A stretch of DNA of 64,000 nt. Origin: Stereum hirsutum FP-91666 SS1 (Eukaryota > Basidiomycota > Agaricomycetes > Russulales > Stereaceae). The translations under genes and the position numbers were made by a program. The DNA is taken from positions 1,419,789 through 1,483,788 of the forward strand of contig NW_006763142.1 in the NCBI RefSeq assembly GCF_000264905.1. Reading direction: 5' to 3'. Below, piece by piece: positions 11,367 through 23,600 of the stretch. Each line of letters opens with the position of its first letter. Within the stretch, counting starts at the first letter, position 1. Under the pieces are notes generated by a model. The model was not told the DNA's origin, did no database searches, and saw nothing but the letters and a program-made list of their open reading frames with translations.

Positions 11367-13952
11367 TTAGAGCTTCGAGCCAGAGTAGAACGCCACAGCG
11401 CCCCTCGAAGGGACCGAGGCGGTGACTTTGCCGCCACTGACGGTGATGCTAGATCATGGGAACGAATTCAGTTTGAGCATGAAATTCTGAAAGGAGATAG
11501 GAAGTTGTGAACGTACGTAGTTCCAGTGCATGAGCTTCCCGAGACGGCACCGCTGATCACATCGCAGTACGTGCCATCGGCGAGACCAGTTGTGAAGGTG
11601 TTATCCCACTCGCCGTCAGTGTTGTTGATGATCACGAAGCCGACCGCATCTGAGAATACACCTCAAATCAACAACATAATCTAAAAAGCCACAGACCGAA
11701 TTGGAGAGAACAGGATGGGAAAACGCACCACGCTCGTAGGCGATCTGCATATTGGACCCAGTTTGCCAGTTGGTGAGCGAAGTAGACCCAGCAGCGGTGC
11801 GGAACTTGACGAGGTTGGCGATCGCAGTCCAGCGGTGTTGGCACAACCAGCCGTTGGTGCCGTTGTTGCCACTGCAGGAACCAGCACCTATTGGTAGTCA
11901 GAGGCCAAGGTAAGCGTCCAGTACAGTGGCGAGGACATGTGTAAGACTGACCGGAGTTGGGAGCGCCAGCATCATTGTCGCTAAACTCATAGGATGACAG
12001 CACGCTCGGCGTTCCGTAATTGTGCGTCCTATTCAGAGGCACAAATCCATCAGTACACACTTCTTACCACGGGCCAACAGGGAAATAAGGTCGAGAGCTG
12101 GTACTCACAACGAGAACACGTGTGCTAAAGTATAGATCGCCCCATCCTTGTAGTTGAGTCCACCGCCGTTGTTTCCCCTCTCCGAATCCATGTTCGCAAC
12201 CCAAACGCTCGCCGCGCTCGAAGTTACATCACTCGTGCTCTCGACGTTCTCCAGCGTATCGATCCCACCGGTCTTGAACGCGGTCTCTACAGCGACTTGG
12301 TAGTCGGACACGGACACTGTCCCAAGAGAAGCGTAGTCTGATTCCGGAATGGGTTGACCGGTGCCGATGACCTCTTGGGTGATGTAAGGGGTGGTGGAAA
12401 GTTGGGAGACGATGTACTGGAGGTCAGTCACGGGTATGTCTGTGAGTTGGAAATGGGATACCGTTAGTGTGCAATAGTACTGTGACTGGCAGGGGAGTAG
12501 GACGTACGTTTCGCAGCGTCGAGACGGAAGCCGGCGACACCGAGGGAGAGCATGTCATTAGCTTCATCGACAAGCGTTTTGCGAACGTAATCCGTCTCGG
12601 TCGCCAGGCTATCGAGGGTGTGTGAGTAAGGGACGAGCGAATTCGTAGAGAAATACATACTCGGCAAGGTTCTCGAGTTGGCAGAACTGGATTTGGGTCT
12701 TGTTCGACCAGTCCACTGGACAAGAGTGATAGGACTGTTAACCGCTGAGATATATACGCCATATGGATGATTTAACCTACAGATCGCATCCCCATCCGTG
12801 CCACAATAGTGGAAGTCGTACGAGGAGTAGTACCCGGGGTAGTTGTAGTGGGTCCAAGCTTCACGAAATCAAGCGTATCAATCAACTACTCGTAGGAAAA
12901 GAATGAAATATACTCACATGTACCAGCAACGCCAGTTCCCGAGTCCGAACCAGCCATGTGGTTCCAGATCGCGTCGACGAGGACACCGACGCCAGCATTC
13001 TTACAGGTCGTGACCATGCTGGAGAATTCGTCTCTGGAACCACGTTTGGAAATGAGCTGGTTGGAGACTTTTTGGTAGTCGGTCCACCAGGAGTCGCCAG
13101 TGATGTGTTCGGTGGCGGGGGAAACCTGGACATAGGCGTATCCTATAGGTAATAGACAGGTGTGAGTTGGAGACGCCCACAGCAATAGAACAAAGAGCGC
13201 AAGAAAGACTGAGACATTGCATGCAGGTATTATCTTCCACCTAACATGATATCCATCGGAGGCTTGGAGCGGTGAACGAGGTTTCTGAGCCACATCCGTC
13301 CACAGGGGTGCCCCATACCCCATAAGCAGTCTCGATTTCGCCGAAGGTAATGCTTCGATGTGTGAAGCGGCGCTCAACACAGTTTCACCTACGGCTTGTC
13401 ATGGAGGTCGTAAGATTAGACCACAATGGAACCCTGCGGAGCACGTTCGGTTGCGTTTGGGAATAGTCTGCCATTCCCAATCTTCCCTGAAACCAAAACA
13501 ACCTGAAATTTTGGGACACGTCGAAAAACACATATGAGGACACGGTTCGAAACTCTGTGTGTGGCCTAATGATTGGTAGACAGCGCAGCCTCAACGGAAT
13601 GGTGCCACCGCCACACAACAAAAATATTTGACAGCAGGGTCCCGCAGCACGCAGTTGTGTGAAGGCAAACAAAAAAAAATGGAGAGCGGACGAAACGATT
13701 GCTAACCTGCAGGCCCGATAAAGTCTGTGCATTCCTGGGCAACACTGTTCCAATTCCACTCGAACATCTGTATGATGACGGCTGAAGTAGTACACAGGAA
13801 TCAATATCCACACCACCAAAATATGGTAGGATATACGCACGGTTCGTGGTGGCATCACGAGTAACAGGCTGTGCAGCCAGACGGGGCGCCGCGTTCACGC
13901 TGGCGATTCCAGCGGCGAGTACGGCGAGGAATACTGAATTAGTGGAGAGCAT
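11367..13952 (-). CDS. Secreted alpha-amylase, GH13 (bacterial/GH13_32-like)
   Basis: Eleven minus-strand exons: 13841-13952, 13707-13781, 12918-13142, 12781-12858, 12661-12715, 12508-12608, 12109-12439, 11952-12028, 11729-11887, 11517-11649 and 11367-11448. All phases agree; 475 residues. It hydrolyses internal alpha-1,4 bonds of starch outside the cell. A signal peptide MLSTNSVFLAVLAAGIASVN is followed by Ala-Ala-Pro. VIIQMFEWNWNSVAQECTDF starts the barrel. Region I is DAIWNH (D119, H124), region II GFRLDAAKH (nucleophile D212), region III ITQEVI (acid/base E238). Region IV reads VANMDSERG (residues 296-304): the family NHD is NMD, so the conserved His is Met299 while D300 is kept. A C-terminal beta domain ends in GAVAFYSGSKL; no starch-binding module is attached. 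The style resembles actinobacterial alpha-amylases, which basidiomycetes also have. The intron after exon 2 is 564 bp, ten times longer than the others. Confidence 0.93.
13143..13706 (-). other. Unusually long amylase intron
   Basis: The intron between amylase exons 2 and 3 is 564 bp against 52-79 bp for the others. Donor GTTAGC, acceptor CTATAG. The flanking exon phases agree perfectly (GCA-G joined to GA-TAC). No coding segment of the amylase is missing, so the extra 500 bp is probably an insertion. Confidence 0.7.
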
Positions 13953-15492
13953 GTTGGGTAGTAGTTGTGTCGTATAAGCAAAAGAGAGTGGTGTCTTGAG
14001 ACGAAAGAGCGACGGCAAGATGACCTGGGGAACGAGACAAAGGTATGGGTGTGGTGAAGGTGAGGACAAGAACAAGGATGAATTCAGAACAAAATCGAAA
14101 CAAGGGGATGCCACGTTACTTTCTTGCCCCATAAATGTTTTCCCACGCGCACTTACGGCGACTGTGGCCCGTTGCATCGTGTTTCGGAGGTCCAAACTTG
14201 GTCCAAACTAAGAACTTGTCCTTGATCCAGACTTCCATGGCACCATTAACCCTCTTATAACGCAGATGTCTCCATTTCGTTTGGTCGTGTTTGCCCTCTT
14301 CATTTCTTTTTGAGGTGCTTTCTTCAGGTTCGAACTAAAATAGTCAGGTATGCCATTCTGGCTAGTGCGCTAACGCGCTTTGAAGGTATTGACATTTATC
14401 CTGCAATTAATGGTTAGTGCTATCAAGCGACGACGGTCAACCATTTTGGCTGTAAAGATTTCCCTGCTTTGGTTGGGCTACGCCCTTCAGCCTCACCAAT
14501 CTGACTTCCTTCCTGTTCATCTCGCTTCTATAGGCCAACTGTCCGATATATTTATCGACAAACGGGGCGTAGCTCCGGTAGGTCTTGTCCTCTTACTGGC
14601 TTCATCTTGTCTCGATTTCGTCCGCATCGACGGTTGATTCCAGCCCGGCGTTGACTTCCGGACTTGAACAAGCTGTCAAGCTGGAGACTAGAGTCGGAAG
14701 AACAAAGAATTGCATTTGGAACAGCACGAGCCACGCTCCCGGATCTGTGAACACACTGTGGCGGTGGCTCGAAACTGATGTACTTAGATGTGTCACTCGT
14801 CATCAAGTTTGATCACAACTCTTCATGATGGTCGCGGGCTCCGCCTCTATATGCATCGGTTAACCTGTCCTGGGCTTATATCTCTTGTCTTGATGCCTCT
14901 GGGGTCGCGCGTCAGCTACCATATGGACTCAACCATATTGAATGACGGTCCCATCGGCTATCTATCTGCACACTTCCCACCGTTAACCTTTGCCGATCCA
15001 GTTGAAAACATGTTCGAACAAAATCCTCGAGAACCTCAAGCTTTGCATGCGCAAATGCTTCCCTCATGTACTCGTCCGTCGACCCACATGAACATGCTCT
15101 CTCGTGCTCTGACTCGACACCCTCGTCGTCCAGCAAATCCATCTTTGATCACAACTAAAGGATATCTGCGTCATACCTCCATGTGCTGATGTCTACTCCG
15201 TTGTCTCTATCAAATGAGCCCGAAAGTGTTCACATCCATTGACAAGCCCACATGCCCTCTGCGCGTCTGTCCTCCCTGCAACCGCGCACACGATACCCTG
15301 ATGGTTTTATTATTGGGGTCCTACAGTGCTTCATCGACTACACAGGTCATCCCATTGAAAACTCTTCGGAGGACTGTACATGTGAGATGAACACTTACCT
15401 TGGCGATACTTCCGCATGCTTTCTCGGACAGAAACATGTGTACACTCCCCAATCTTCTGCTTCCGTGATCCCCAGTCTTCATGCGAGCTCTC
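13953..15492. other. Divergent promoter region, no gene recognised
   Basis: 1.5 kb between the amylase start (-) and the TATA box of the thaumatin-like gene (+). CTTATA at 14254-14259 (TATAAG on the minus strand) is a candidate amylase TATA element, about 300 bp upstream of its ATG. Open frames of 85-133 codons exist but lack family signs. Confidence 0.45.
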
Positions 15493-15500
15493 TATATAAG
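15493..15500 (+). promoter_or_regulatory. TATA box of the thaumatin-like gene
   Basis: TATATAAG followed by ACCAATC, 126 bp before the ATG at 15626, with a pyrimidine/CA-rich leader between: a strong-looking fungal core promoter. Confidence 0.7.
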
Positions 15501-15625
15501 ACCAATCGCAATCCGCTGGAAATACTAACCTCGCAGCTTCGTCAACAGGCCGTCCATCCTACACCCTCATCTACCAATCACACGCTCACTTCGCGGTCCT
15601 TTACCCCTCCACTCATATCACCACG

Positions 15626-16832
15626 ATGAAGTCCTTGTCTGTTGCTGCCGTCCTAGGACTTGCCTACTCTTCTGGTGCTTTCGCGGACCGCACGTATGTC
15701 GCTCTCAACCTTTCACACTTCATGGAGACTAGCACTAACCAATCAATCATCGTATATAGCATGACCGTCACCAACAACTGCGCCTACACCATCTGGTAAA
15801 TACCATACCGACGAACCGATTGTAACGCACAGGACTCATGTGTGATGTTGTTTAGGCCTGGAATGTTCACTGACTTGAACGCCGGCACCGCTGTCCCCAC
15901 GCAAACTACAGGATGGGAGCAGGACGCTGGAGCGACTGTCTCCTTCTCCGTTCCCGACAACTGGACTGCAGGCCGTATCTGGGTGAGTATCCTCTCCTTT
16001 CCCGACGGATAGAAAGTCTGATCACTTTAATTATTTGAATCATATAGGGCCGTACCAGCTGCGACTTTACCACCAACCCTGGACCCAACTCCTGCACGAC
16101 CGGTGGCTGCAATGGTGGTCTCGTCTGCGACCCATCTACCGGCACAGGTGTTCCCCCCGCCACCGTTGCGGAGTTCACGCTGAGCACAAGCGATTTGCCA
16201 GACAACTATGATGGTACGCATCCCTATTCATATTCCCTTCGATTCCTTCTTCTCCATGTTATCTCCGGCGTTCTCGAGGTAGTATTCCAATGTTCACGAT
16301 AGCTAACGGCTCCGGTAATCTTGTTTATAGTTTCGCTCGTTGATGGATTCAATATCCCGATGGAGGTCACTGTCACTGGCGGTTGCTCCACTGCATCCTG
16401 CCCCGTTGATCTCAACCCGGACTGTCCTTCTGATATCGCGGACACCGATTCTACTGGCGCAATCATCGGATGCAGGAGTGCGTGCCAAGCTGGTCTGTCT
16501 TCTGACCCAGGTGCGCTCGCTTTCATATTCATGATCACGAAGTTCATTCGAGCTTAACCATCTGTGCTGTATTAGCCAACTCGCCTTACTGCTGCACCGG
16601 CGATCACGACACTGCCGCCACTTGCCCTAACTCCGGCGTTCTCCACTACGACTACTTCAGTACGTGTTATCCTCACTGAATCATTTCCATGTCGAACTCA
16701 TGGTGTCGTGCTTTTGCAGAGGGCAGCTGCCCCGACGCGTACGCCTATGCTTACGATGAATCTTCCGGCACTGCGCTCTGGACTTGCCCATCTGCCACCG
16801 CGGCTGACTACACCATCACTTTCTGCCCTTAA
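15626..16832 (+). CDS. Secreted thaumatin-like protein
   Basis: Seven exons: 15626-15693, 15760-15795, 15856-15982, 16048-16213, 16331-16510, 16576-16659 and 16720-16832; phases agree; 257 residues. A signal peptide MKSLSVAAVLGLAYSSGAFA is cleaved before DRT. The mature protein carries 16 cysteines, the number typical of large thaumatin-like proteins: TNNCAYTIWPGMF opens the fold, GRTSCDFTTNPGPNSCTTGG and CNGGLVC follow, DGFNIPMEVT is the conserved DGFN segment, and CRSACQAG, SPYCCTGDH and CPDAYAYAYDE lie near the end. Fungal members bind or cut beta-glucan and may act in fruit-body or cell-wall remodelling. Which of these applies here is inferred. Expression is likely strong, given the good TATA box and short leader. 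Confidence 0.95.
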
Positions 16833-18002
16833 TGTGTTGCATTATGTGGCTCTGCATGTAATTTATTCCTCGTACATACCGATATTTATCTCCTTCCTGC
16901 GTCGATATATACCCTCGTCCAACCCTAATCACCCTCTGGAATATCCTGGCGTTGAGACGTCGGCATCAAGGTGATTGTGGCACCTTAGCTTGGTCACCCT
17001 GCAGACGTGTCTGGCCTGGCTTGTCCCTGCGTTTTCCTCTAGTGAGATAGATTCCATTTGTCTTCAACTGACAGGGGCAAACAATAACTCCTAGTGCAAC
17101 TATCGGACCCGTTGTTTTTATAGGTGAGTGAGAATATGTAGCGCAGATCATCACCTCTTCTATGCTTCACGATGCCTATGTAGCGTGCCCAACGCACTTC
17201 ACAACATATCTATTCCATACCAAAAGCATCTTTCAGACCTAATAGTTTATTTTCCTGCTCAAAATCATCGACGATGAATCTCCTCGGTGGGCGCTCGGAA
17301 TACAGGACCATCGGGGTCAAGCAAAGTGATAGAATACAATGACGAAACTTCTAGTAGTCGTCAATAGCCAGCACAAAGGTGGTTCGCCATTAAGTTAAGT
17401 CTTTCTTGAGCTCTCAACAATGCCTGAGCTCAAAACCATTGAGGTCGATGCTCTAGTCACTACTGATCCCATTCAGTTAATGTGATTCATGGATGACCGC
17501 GTACCAGTCATATTCTCCACCAGCGGTGATGTTCATGGTTGGTTGAACACCGCCAAGGCAGAGTACAGAGCGGGCAGGAATGATGCGGCGCGAGATAAAT
17601 CGCTTAAGTACCGACTGGGGATGTGACGGCGTCACGAGCGACTGGTTGTGACTGGACGCGATATCACGCTCCCTCTCACTTTTTTTCGCCTCCGAGTCTT
17701 TGACTCCAACCCTCTCCAACCCTGATGTGAGTAGACGCCTATTCGTGATTCGTTTAAGAGCGTTTGTATGTTCTAAGCAGTCAGGGATTTATCAAACCGT
17801 ATTCGCTCACAGTAGCGCGCCCTGGATAATCCCAATAGCTGAACGTGCGGGTCTTGCTGCACAATTGCACCCCCTGACGACCTACTAGTAGATCTAGCAG
17901 TGCACTTGCATCTCAGACTTGAGAAGTTTGGCCCGATTGTACGTCGCTACCTCTCCGGACAAGGCCCTCCATCCCATTGTTCTTAGATGCTTTTCGTAAC
18001 TG
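16833..18002. other. Intergenic, no gene recognised
   Basis: 1.2 kb downstream of the thaumatin-like gene and upstream of an F-box gene. No frame shows family motifs. Confidence 0.45.
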
Positions 18003-18422
18003 ATGATGCCCTTCGTTTGTGCAGCTATCATGGACTCGTCCATGGTCTTCACCGTCTTCGTACCTCGTAGGCCATCATATTATTTTAGTGGAGGGTCCGC
18101 GCACACCACAGCTGCACATGCTCTACCGCCGTCAACCTTCATAGATCGTCTTCCTGTCGAGATCTTGGCCAGGATCTTCCTACTCGCCAAAGGTCCTCAT
18201 ATATTTCCCGCAACAAACAGCTTAACGGACTCTTTCGATCTTCCCTTAAGGGTCTCCCATGTCTGTCGTTTTTGGCGACAGGTAGCACTTCGAAGTCAAA
18301 AACTTTGGACGACTTACGAAATCAGCCACAAACGTCCTGCAATTTTACCCCTCGTCGAACTGTATTTGGAGAGATCGGGAAACCTTCCTCTTAGCATTTC
18401 CGTATGGTGGCATCCCGCTAGC

Positions 18423-18482
18423 GATGCACTCAACGACGATGCACTCAACGACGATGCACTCAACGACGATGCACTCAACGAA
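18423..18482 (+). repeat. 15-bp tandem repeat x 4 in F-box gene
   Basis: GATGCACTCAACGAC repeated four times (last copy ends GAA), coding for (DALND)3DALNE. It is in frame and sits right after the WWHPAS segment, where related proteins have a short variable loop. Confidence 0.95.
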
Positions 18483-18572
18483 ACAGACAAGAATGATGGC
18501 CATTCTTTGTACTGTGGCGGACTAGGAAGCTGGACGGACATAGAAGCTGGACAAACTTTTCTGGAATTTTAA

Positions 18573-19500
18573 GCGCACATATTCGTGCCTTCATCGCTCT
18601 AGATAACCTGTAGGCCTACATTGTCCCGTGCGATCTGTAAAAGTATTTTGTGTGATCCTTGTGAGTATTTTGTAGAAGATGGTGAAATGTTGTCGGAGAT
18701 GGGGTTTGTGTGGCAATTTTGCCACATGCAGGGAGCTCGACAGACATGGACACCGCGACTCGCCTTTAATATCAGCGTATATGCTCGTAAAAATCTATGT
18801 GGGGTATATATGAGGACATGCCAGAAGTGATTCCAAATTATTCTGGCAGACCATGGTTGCCTACTTTTGCATGGGACATCTTTTGTTGAGGGGATCCTCT
18901 GGCTAAGGCACCACAAGAGGCTCCCATTTCGTGAGGCTCTAGCTCCAGCATCCATGATCTTCCTCATACAAAAAGTTTATGGTCTTGGAGCCCCAACAAA
19001 ATAATTCTTCTGCCAAGGTCTGCTTGTTTTTAACAGACTGTTTGGCTTCTAGACGGCACGAATTTGTAGAAATGACCGATTTTGCACCTCTCAAACATCC
19101 GAATGAATTTTGAGCGCAGAACGTCGCGCAGCACCCCAGGAATATTTATGCAGATAGAATTATGTATATAGAAACGCTACGGGTACTTCTTGCTGTTGGT
19201 CTTCTAACGATTATGTGTACGAAATCGGCGGGCAAGGGGGTGTGGCGCCTTTTGGCATCTTTTTCGCCACTTATTCGGCAATAGCCGGGCCCTTTGGGCG
19301 CGCGTCCAGCTTCCCTGTTTTGCCACTTTCCCCACTCGTCGTCGCAAAATATTCATTGACGATGGTTTACTGCATCAAGCTCTCTAAATAGTTGTAAATA
19401 TACTTAATAGATGTCGGACTACCTAAATGTGTCATTTAATTTGCAGGTCATAGACAGGACATTGATTAAATGAGCGAGAAAGCCCATCTGTCCAGGATCC
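18573..19500. other. Insertion-like segment inside the F-box gene
   Basis: About 0.9 kb without a coherent frame between the two halves of the F-box gene. AT-richer than its flanks. I could not identify terminal repeats or a target duplication, so its origin is open. Confidence 0.4.
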
Positions 19501-20689
19501 TAGTCCGCCACAGTATCCTGAAACCGTGGTCGCGTTTCATCCCATTCTGCGAGCCCATTTCGATGTTCTTCTCCGTCACGTTCACCGATGGCAGTCCTTT
19601 CAAATCGTCCACGAGGACTGGGACCTCCTACATTCCTATCTCGCTACGTTTACCACCCTTTCTGCCCCTCAACTCACGCGTCTACTTCTCGCTCACTTTC
19701 ACGTGTTCGTTGAATACGGCGGGCCTGTGCAGGATCCCGTAGGCCCTCTGCAACCTGTATTTGCTCGCAATATGCCACCTCCAATCTTGCAATTCGTCGT
19801 CGACGGCCTTCGCTTCTCATGGAGCCAGCTTAACGGCTGTAACCTCACCACCCTGATCCTCAGAGATAATACAAGCAATGTCAGCCCTTCGTTTCCAGAG
19901 CTACTTACCGTCCTCAAGGCATCGCCGAACCTTCTTGTGCTCGGCTTTCGAGTCTATCACCATCCAGAACCCCTTCCTAACACTTCGCGACCACGAATCA
20001 CTCTCCTATCGCTGCAGAAACTGTGCCTCGGAGAAATCACGGTCGCTTTTGCCGAAGCATTGTTGAAGCATATCTTCGTCCCGAACTTGCGTACTCTGGA
20101 ATTTCACCTCAACGGTGACGACTTCGATCCATTCATACGTACGCTCGCCACACCCTACAAGGACTACGGACGTTCCGCATTGCGGTCGGTACGAGGTTTG
20201 CGTATAGGCGACTTTAACGTTGGGCGTCGGGCCAGGCAGCACATGTGGCACGAACTTGACAACCTGCGGGTCATGATGACCGACTACACGTATGTCAGCC
20301 ACCGCGATTACTTGCCTGAAATACTTGAATACACTCGGTCTCCACCAACATTCAAAGATAATCGAGACAATCCTTCCTCCATCATTCTACCGAGCCTTAC
20401 AACTCTTTTCCTCGACGGGCCAGATCTCAAAAAACTCAAAGAGCTCATCGTCGCCCGGAGAGAAGTGGGCTATCCTATCCGGAGGGTCCTCATCCAGGCG
20501 CACTCAGTGCATATTGATGATGCAGAGTCCGCATGGCTGGCTCACAATGTTGATCTCTTCGCGCTTTTTGACAACCGTACGCGACGCTGCAATTGCATGG
20601 ATCTCACTCTCGAACGCCTTGTGGAGGCCGATTTGGCCGCGGAGGAGGAAGGAGTTTCGTTCCTAGACGTCCTTTCGAAAACATACTAG

Positions 20690-23600
20690 GCATCTTCTGG
20701 TCAGTTCGAATATATGTTTCGTCAGTAGCCGCATTCTCATACTAAACAACTCCGCCCTATGACAGCCTTTCAACGTTTTGTCCGTCGTTTTGCTCCATAG
20801 TTTCGTTATATACGACACCTCGCACTGCCTCTCCTCGTGCCTGAGTCGCCGTCTGACTTTTTCGTAAAAGGCGTTCAACATTCCGACAACACTCTCGTAT
20901 CCTCGATGACCCGTTTCATGTTGGCCTTTGGTAGAAGTAACACGGCGTTCCCGTTCACCGTTCCGCGGTACTTACCTACCGCTGGACTTTCTACATATTG
21001 CTATGCATCTATGCTGGACAAACGAGACAGTCGTCGAGCGTGCACAAGCTCATAATCATTTCTAAGAGGATCTTGATACCTATGCTTCGTAGAGTGGCGT
21101 ATCTAGTTATCACCCACGGGACTATGTGCGAGACTGGCCAGTTCTGACGGGGTGTGCGCGACTGTTATGTCCGCAGGAATGCTTGTGACCCTCATAATTC
21201 TTCCCCGACGTTTACCGTGCCCTCAATAGATGACGTTGTCGATGGTATGCCGGACTCAGTTCCAAACCACTGCGATGATGTGACAGAGGTTTCGGCTTCG
21301 AGGGTCGGTGGTCTCGAGCCTCGGTTCGGTTTAACGGCCTGTGCCTTCCTCTACGGTATTCTTCACACGAATGCGGTTCGCAGTTCTGTAATACCGAACG
21401 CCTACATGGGGGATTTTTCCACAACTTTTCCCCGATGCGGCGAGTGAGAGCGAAAGAGACCGTCGTACCTCTCCGACTCGAGAACATAACGTTACGCGTG
21501 TTCCTCCCACACGGTCAGCGAACCTCTCCATTTGATGTGGTCGGAAAATTCCGTCGACGGAGTACGCCGCTTGAACGTACATCTTCTTTTGCTCGCACGG
21601 TCGGAATAACGAACCTGAAAAATGTAGTAAGTGCTTGAATCCTTCGTCCGAAGAGCGTGGACCCCACGGGCCTGCTCCTGACTGAACATATGCAGCGTGT
21701 GTACGTTCCTAGAATTTGAGCTCCGTAACAGACCATATATTAGGAGTTCCTTGTCTTTGTACTTCGGTATACGAGGCACGAGAGCGTCGGTATGTGACCA
21801 AGTATGCATCAATGGATCCTGGAGTCCTTTGCCAGTTCTTTGGTACGGAATATGCGGCGAACTGAACAACTATATCCGACAACCCGGCCATCTCCATGAA
21901 TGACAGAGCTCGATGTCGAGTTACGGAACTGAGAGTTTTTGTCTCCACGGATCAGTGCCTGCGATCCGTAAAACTGCGGCTGCCCAGGAAATAACCGACG
22001 GGAGGTACGGAATCCATATATGGATTTGAATGAACACAGCGAATGTGTATGGTGCGTGAATCAGAAGGTCGGAAGTTCGCGTCGTGCGGCCATGGTGCTC
22101 ACTGGTATCCCGAGGAGATGTGGTAATGGTATGGAGTACGGAACCGAGCGAGGTTGAAGCGAGGTCTCGGAGAAGTTCGCCGGCATGCCAGTGAAGCTTC
22201 GGTGTCTGGAGACCGCAAGGTTCCAGCTTGGTTCTTACTGACAGGTTTTACGGTCTCAACGTCGGTTGCATCCGTTACTACCAGGCTCAAAGCTGTCTCA
22301 TTCTGCGAACGACTATCCGCCGAAGGAAACAAGCGAAAGTTGAGAACATGACAAGGATATGGAATAGTACCTGACAAGTCAGCAGAAGACAGTTCTAGGC
22401 ATCCGCACAAAGCCAGCAGCGACAAGTTGTCCACAGTACATATCGGTTTCAGCTTAAGCATTCTAAAGCATTCGGACCGACAACCCAGAAAGAAACATGC
22501 TGAGGGCAGCGTCTGTCGTGCTGTCGCAACAGAGCTACATGCAATAGGTATAAACCTCAACCAGTGGAACCCCCGAGGTCGCAAACACCGGACTGGAAGC
22601 GTCTTATCACCTATCAGCCTTCATCCTTCAGGCTGCGGTCCACTACCACAATATAAATCACAGGCAATAGACGCGCCAAGAATGTCCAACTCCTTCAGCA
22701 GAAGCTGGGAAACAAGAAACTAGGCGAAGTAGGTATAGTATCGCCTTGAGGCACGCAAATCGGCGCGGTTGAGTGAAGGAGGTCGCCATGATTCAGCGAG
22801 GAATTGGCGAGCAAGTACTCAATGGTGCGGCAGCGCCATGGATTAACAATCTTTCGGGCGCACCGGTACCTTTAACCGCTAGCTATATAGGTGGCTAGGC
22901 TATGGTGCAATTCAGCATAGTCTGGCATACGCTTCGAGCGTCATTGAGGTGAAACGACTACCGGAATGTGGTAGGAGATACCCGACCGCTGGATCAAAAA
23001 CATTCGGCTAAGCCTGTAGTGAACACACCTCGACGTGGTAAAATCACCTTCCCGTTCTCAATGGAATAGACGGGTATGGATGATTTAGAAGGCAGAAAAA
23101 AACCCACGTTCATTATACCAGGAACACGATTGATGTCGTTAGATACGTATGACCCACGACTGACAGTTCATTAAGACGACGGCCAGTGCCACGAGCATCG
23201 CGGCCTGAGTGAGATCGTCAGCTGTCAAGTCTTCCATCAGGCCAGGAACTCACCGTAAAGCAACACGTCGCAAGCGTACCATGGGAGTTAGAACGTTAGC
23301 GTTCGGAGCTTTCCACCAGCGTCATCGGGTTTTTCCTCGCCTGTGGCTGCTTGGTAGAGTACACAAGGGACACCTTGATCGTACCTGTACACGCACATCT
23401 GAAGAGTGAATTCATGTTGAGTGTTGCATGAGCCATGGAGAAGGAAACATCGCGTTATACATATGGGGAAACATAGACGGCAACTGCCAATTACTCAATT
23501 GTTCGGAATCTTGCACCAAACGACGGTCTAACCGTCTTGAGGAGCATACACTCAAGCTCTCCGGTGCGCTTCCGAAATCTTGAGATCGGGAGTTTTTCGA

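Larger units (their letters stand above)
18003..20689 (+). pseudogene. F-box/LRR-type protein gene split by about 0.9 kb
   Basis: The N-terminal part (18003-18572) contains an F-box, TFIDRLPVEILARIFLLAKG, then LRVSHVCRFWRQVALRSQKL and LYLERSGNLPLSISVWWHP, the usual Agaricomycete F-box arrangement. It then stops after SWTDIEAGQTFLEF. The C-terminal part is open from about 19500 to 20689 (VVAFHPILRAHFDVLLRHVH, leucine-rich body, SAWLAHNVDLFALFDN, LVEADLAAEEEGVSFLDVLS). Compared with the relative at 35563-37269 these parts are directly adjacent in the protein, so a stretch of about 0.9 kb separates them. A TTTGCAG just before the second part could be a splice acceptor, so an abnormally large intron is possible; an insertion that broke the gene is more likely. 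F-box proteins recruit substrates to SCF ubiquitin ligases; the target is unknown. Confidence 0.7.

Noticed and set aside
13530..13625. tRNA-like stretch with a GGTTCGAA box
   Set aside because: No A box at the right distance and no acceptor or T-stem pairing could be drawn.
13385..14195. Minus-strand frames extending the amylase N-terminus and reading its large intron
   Set aside because: The signal peptide start at 13952 and the phase-consistent exons explain the gene; the extended frames read through a splice donor.
22099..22584. 161-codon minus-strand frame in the gene-poor block
   Set aside because: No motif, no splice partners, random-looking composition.
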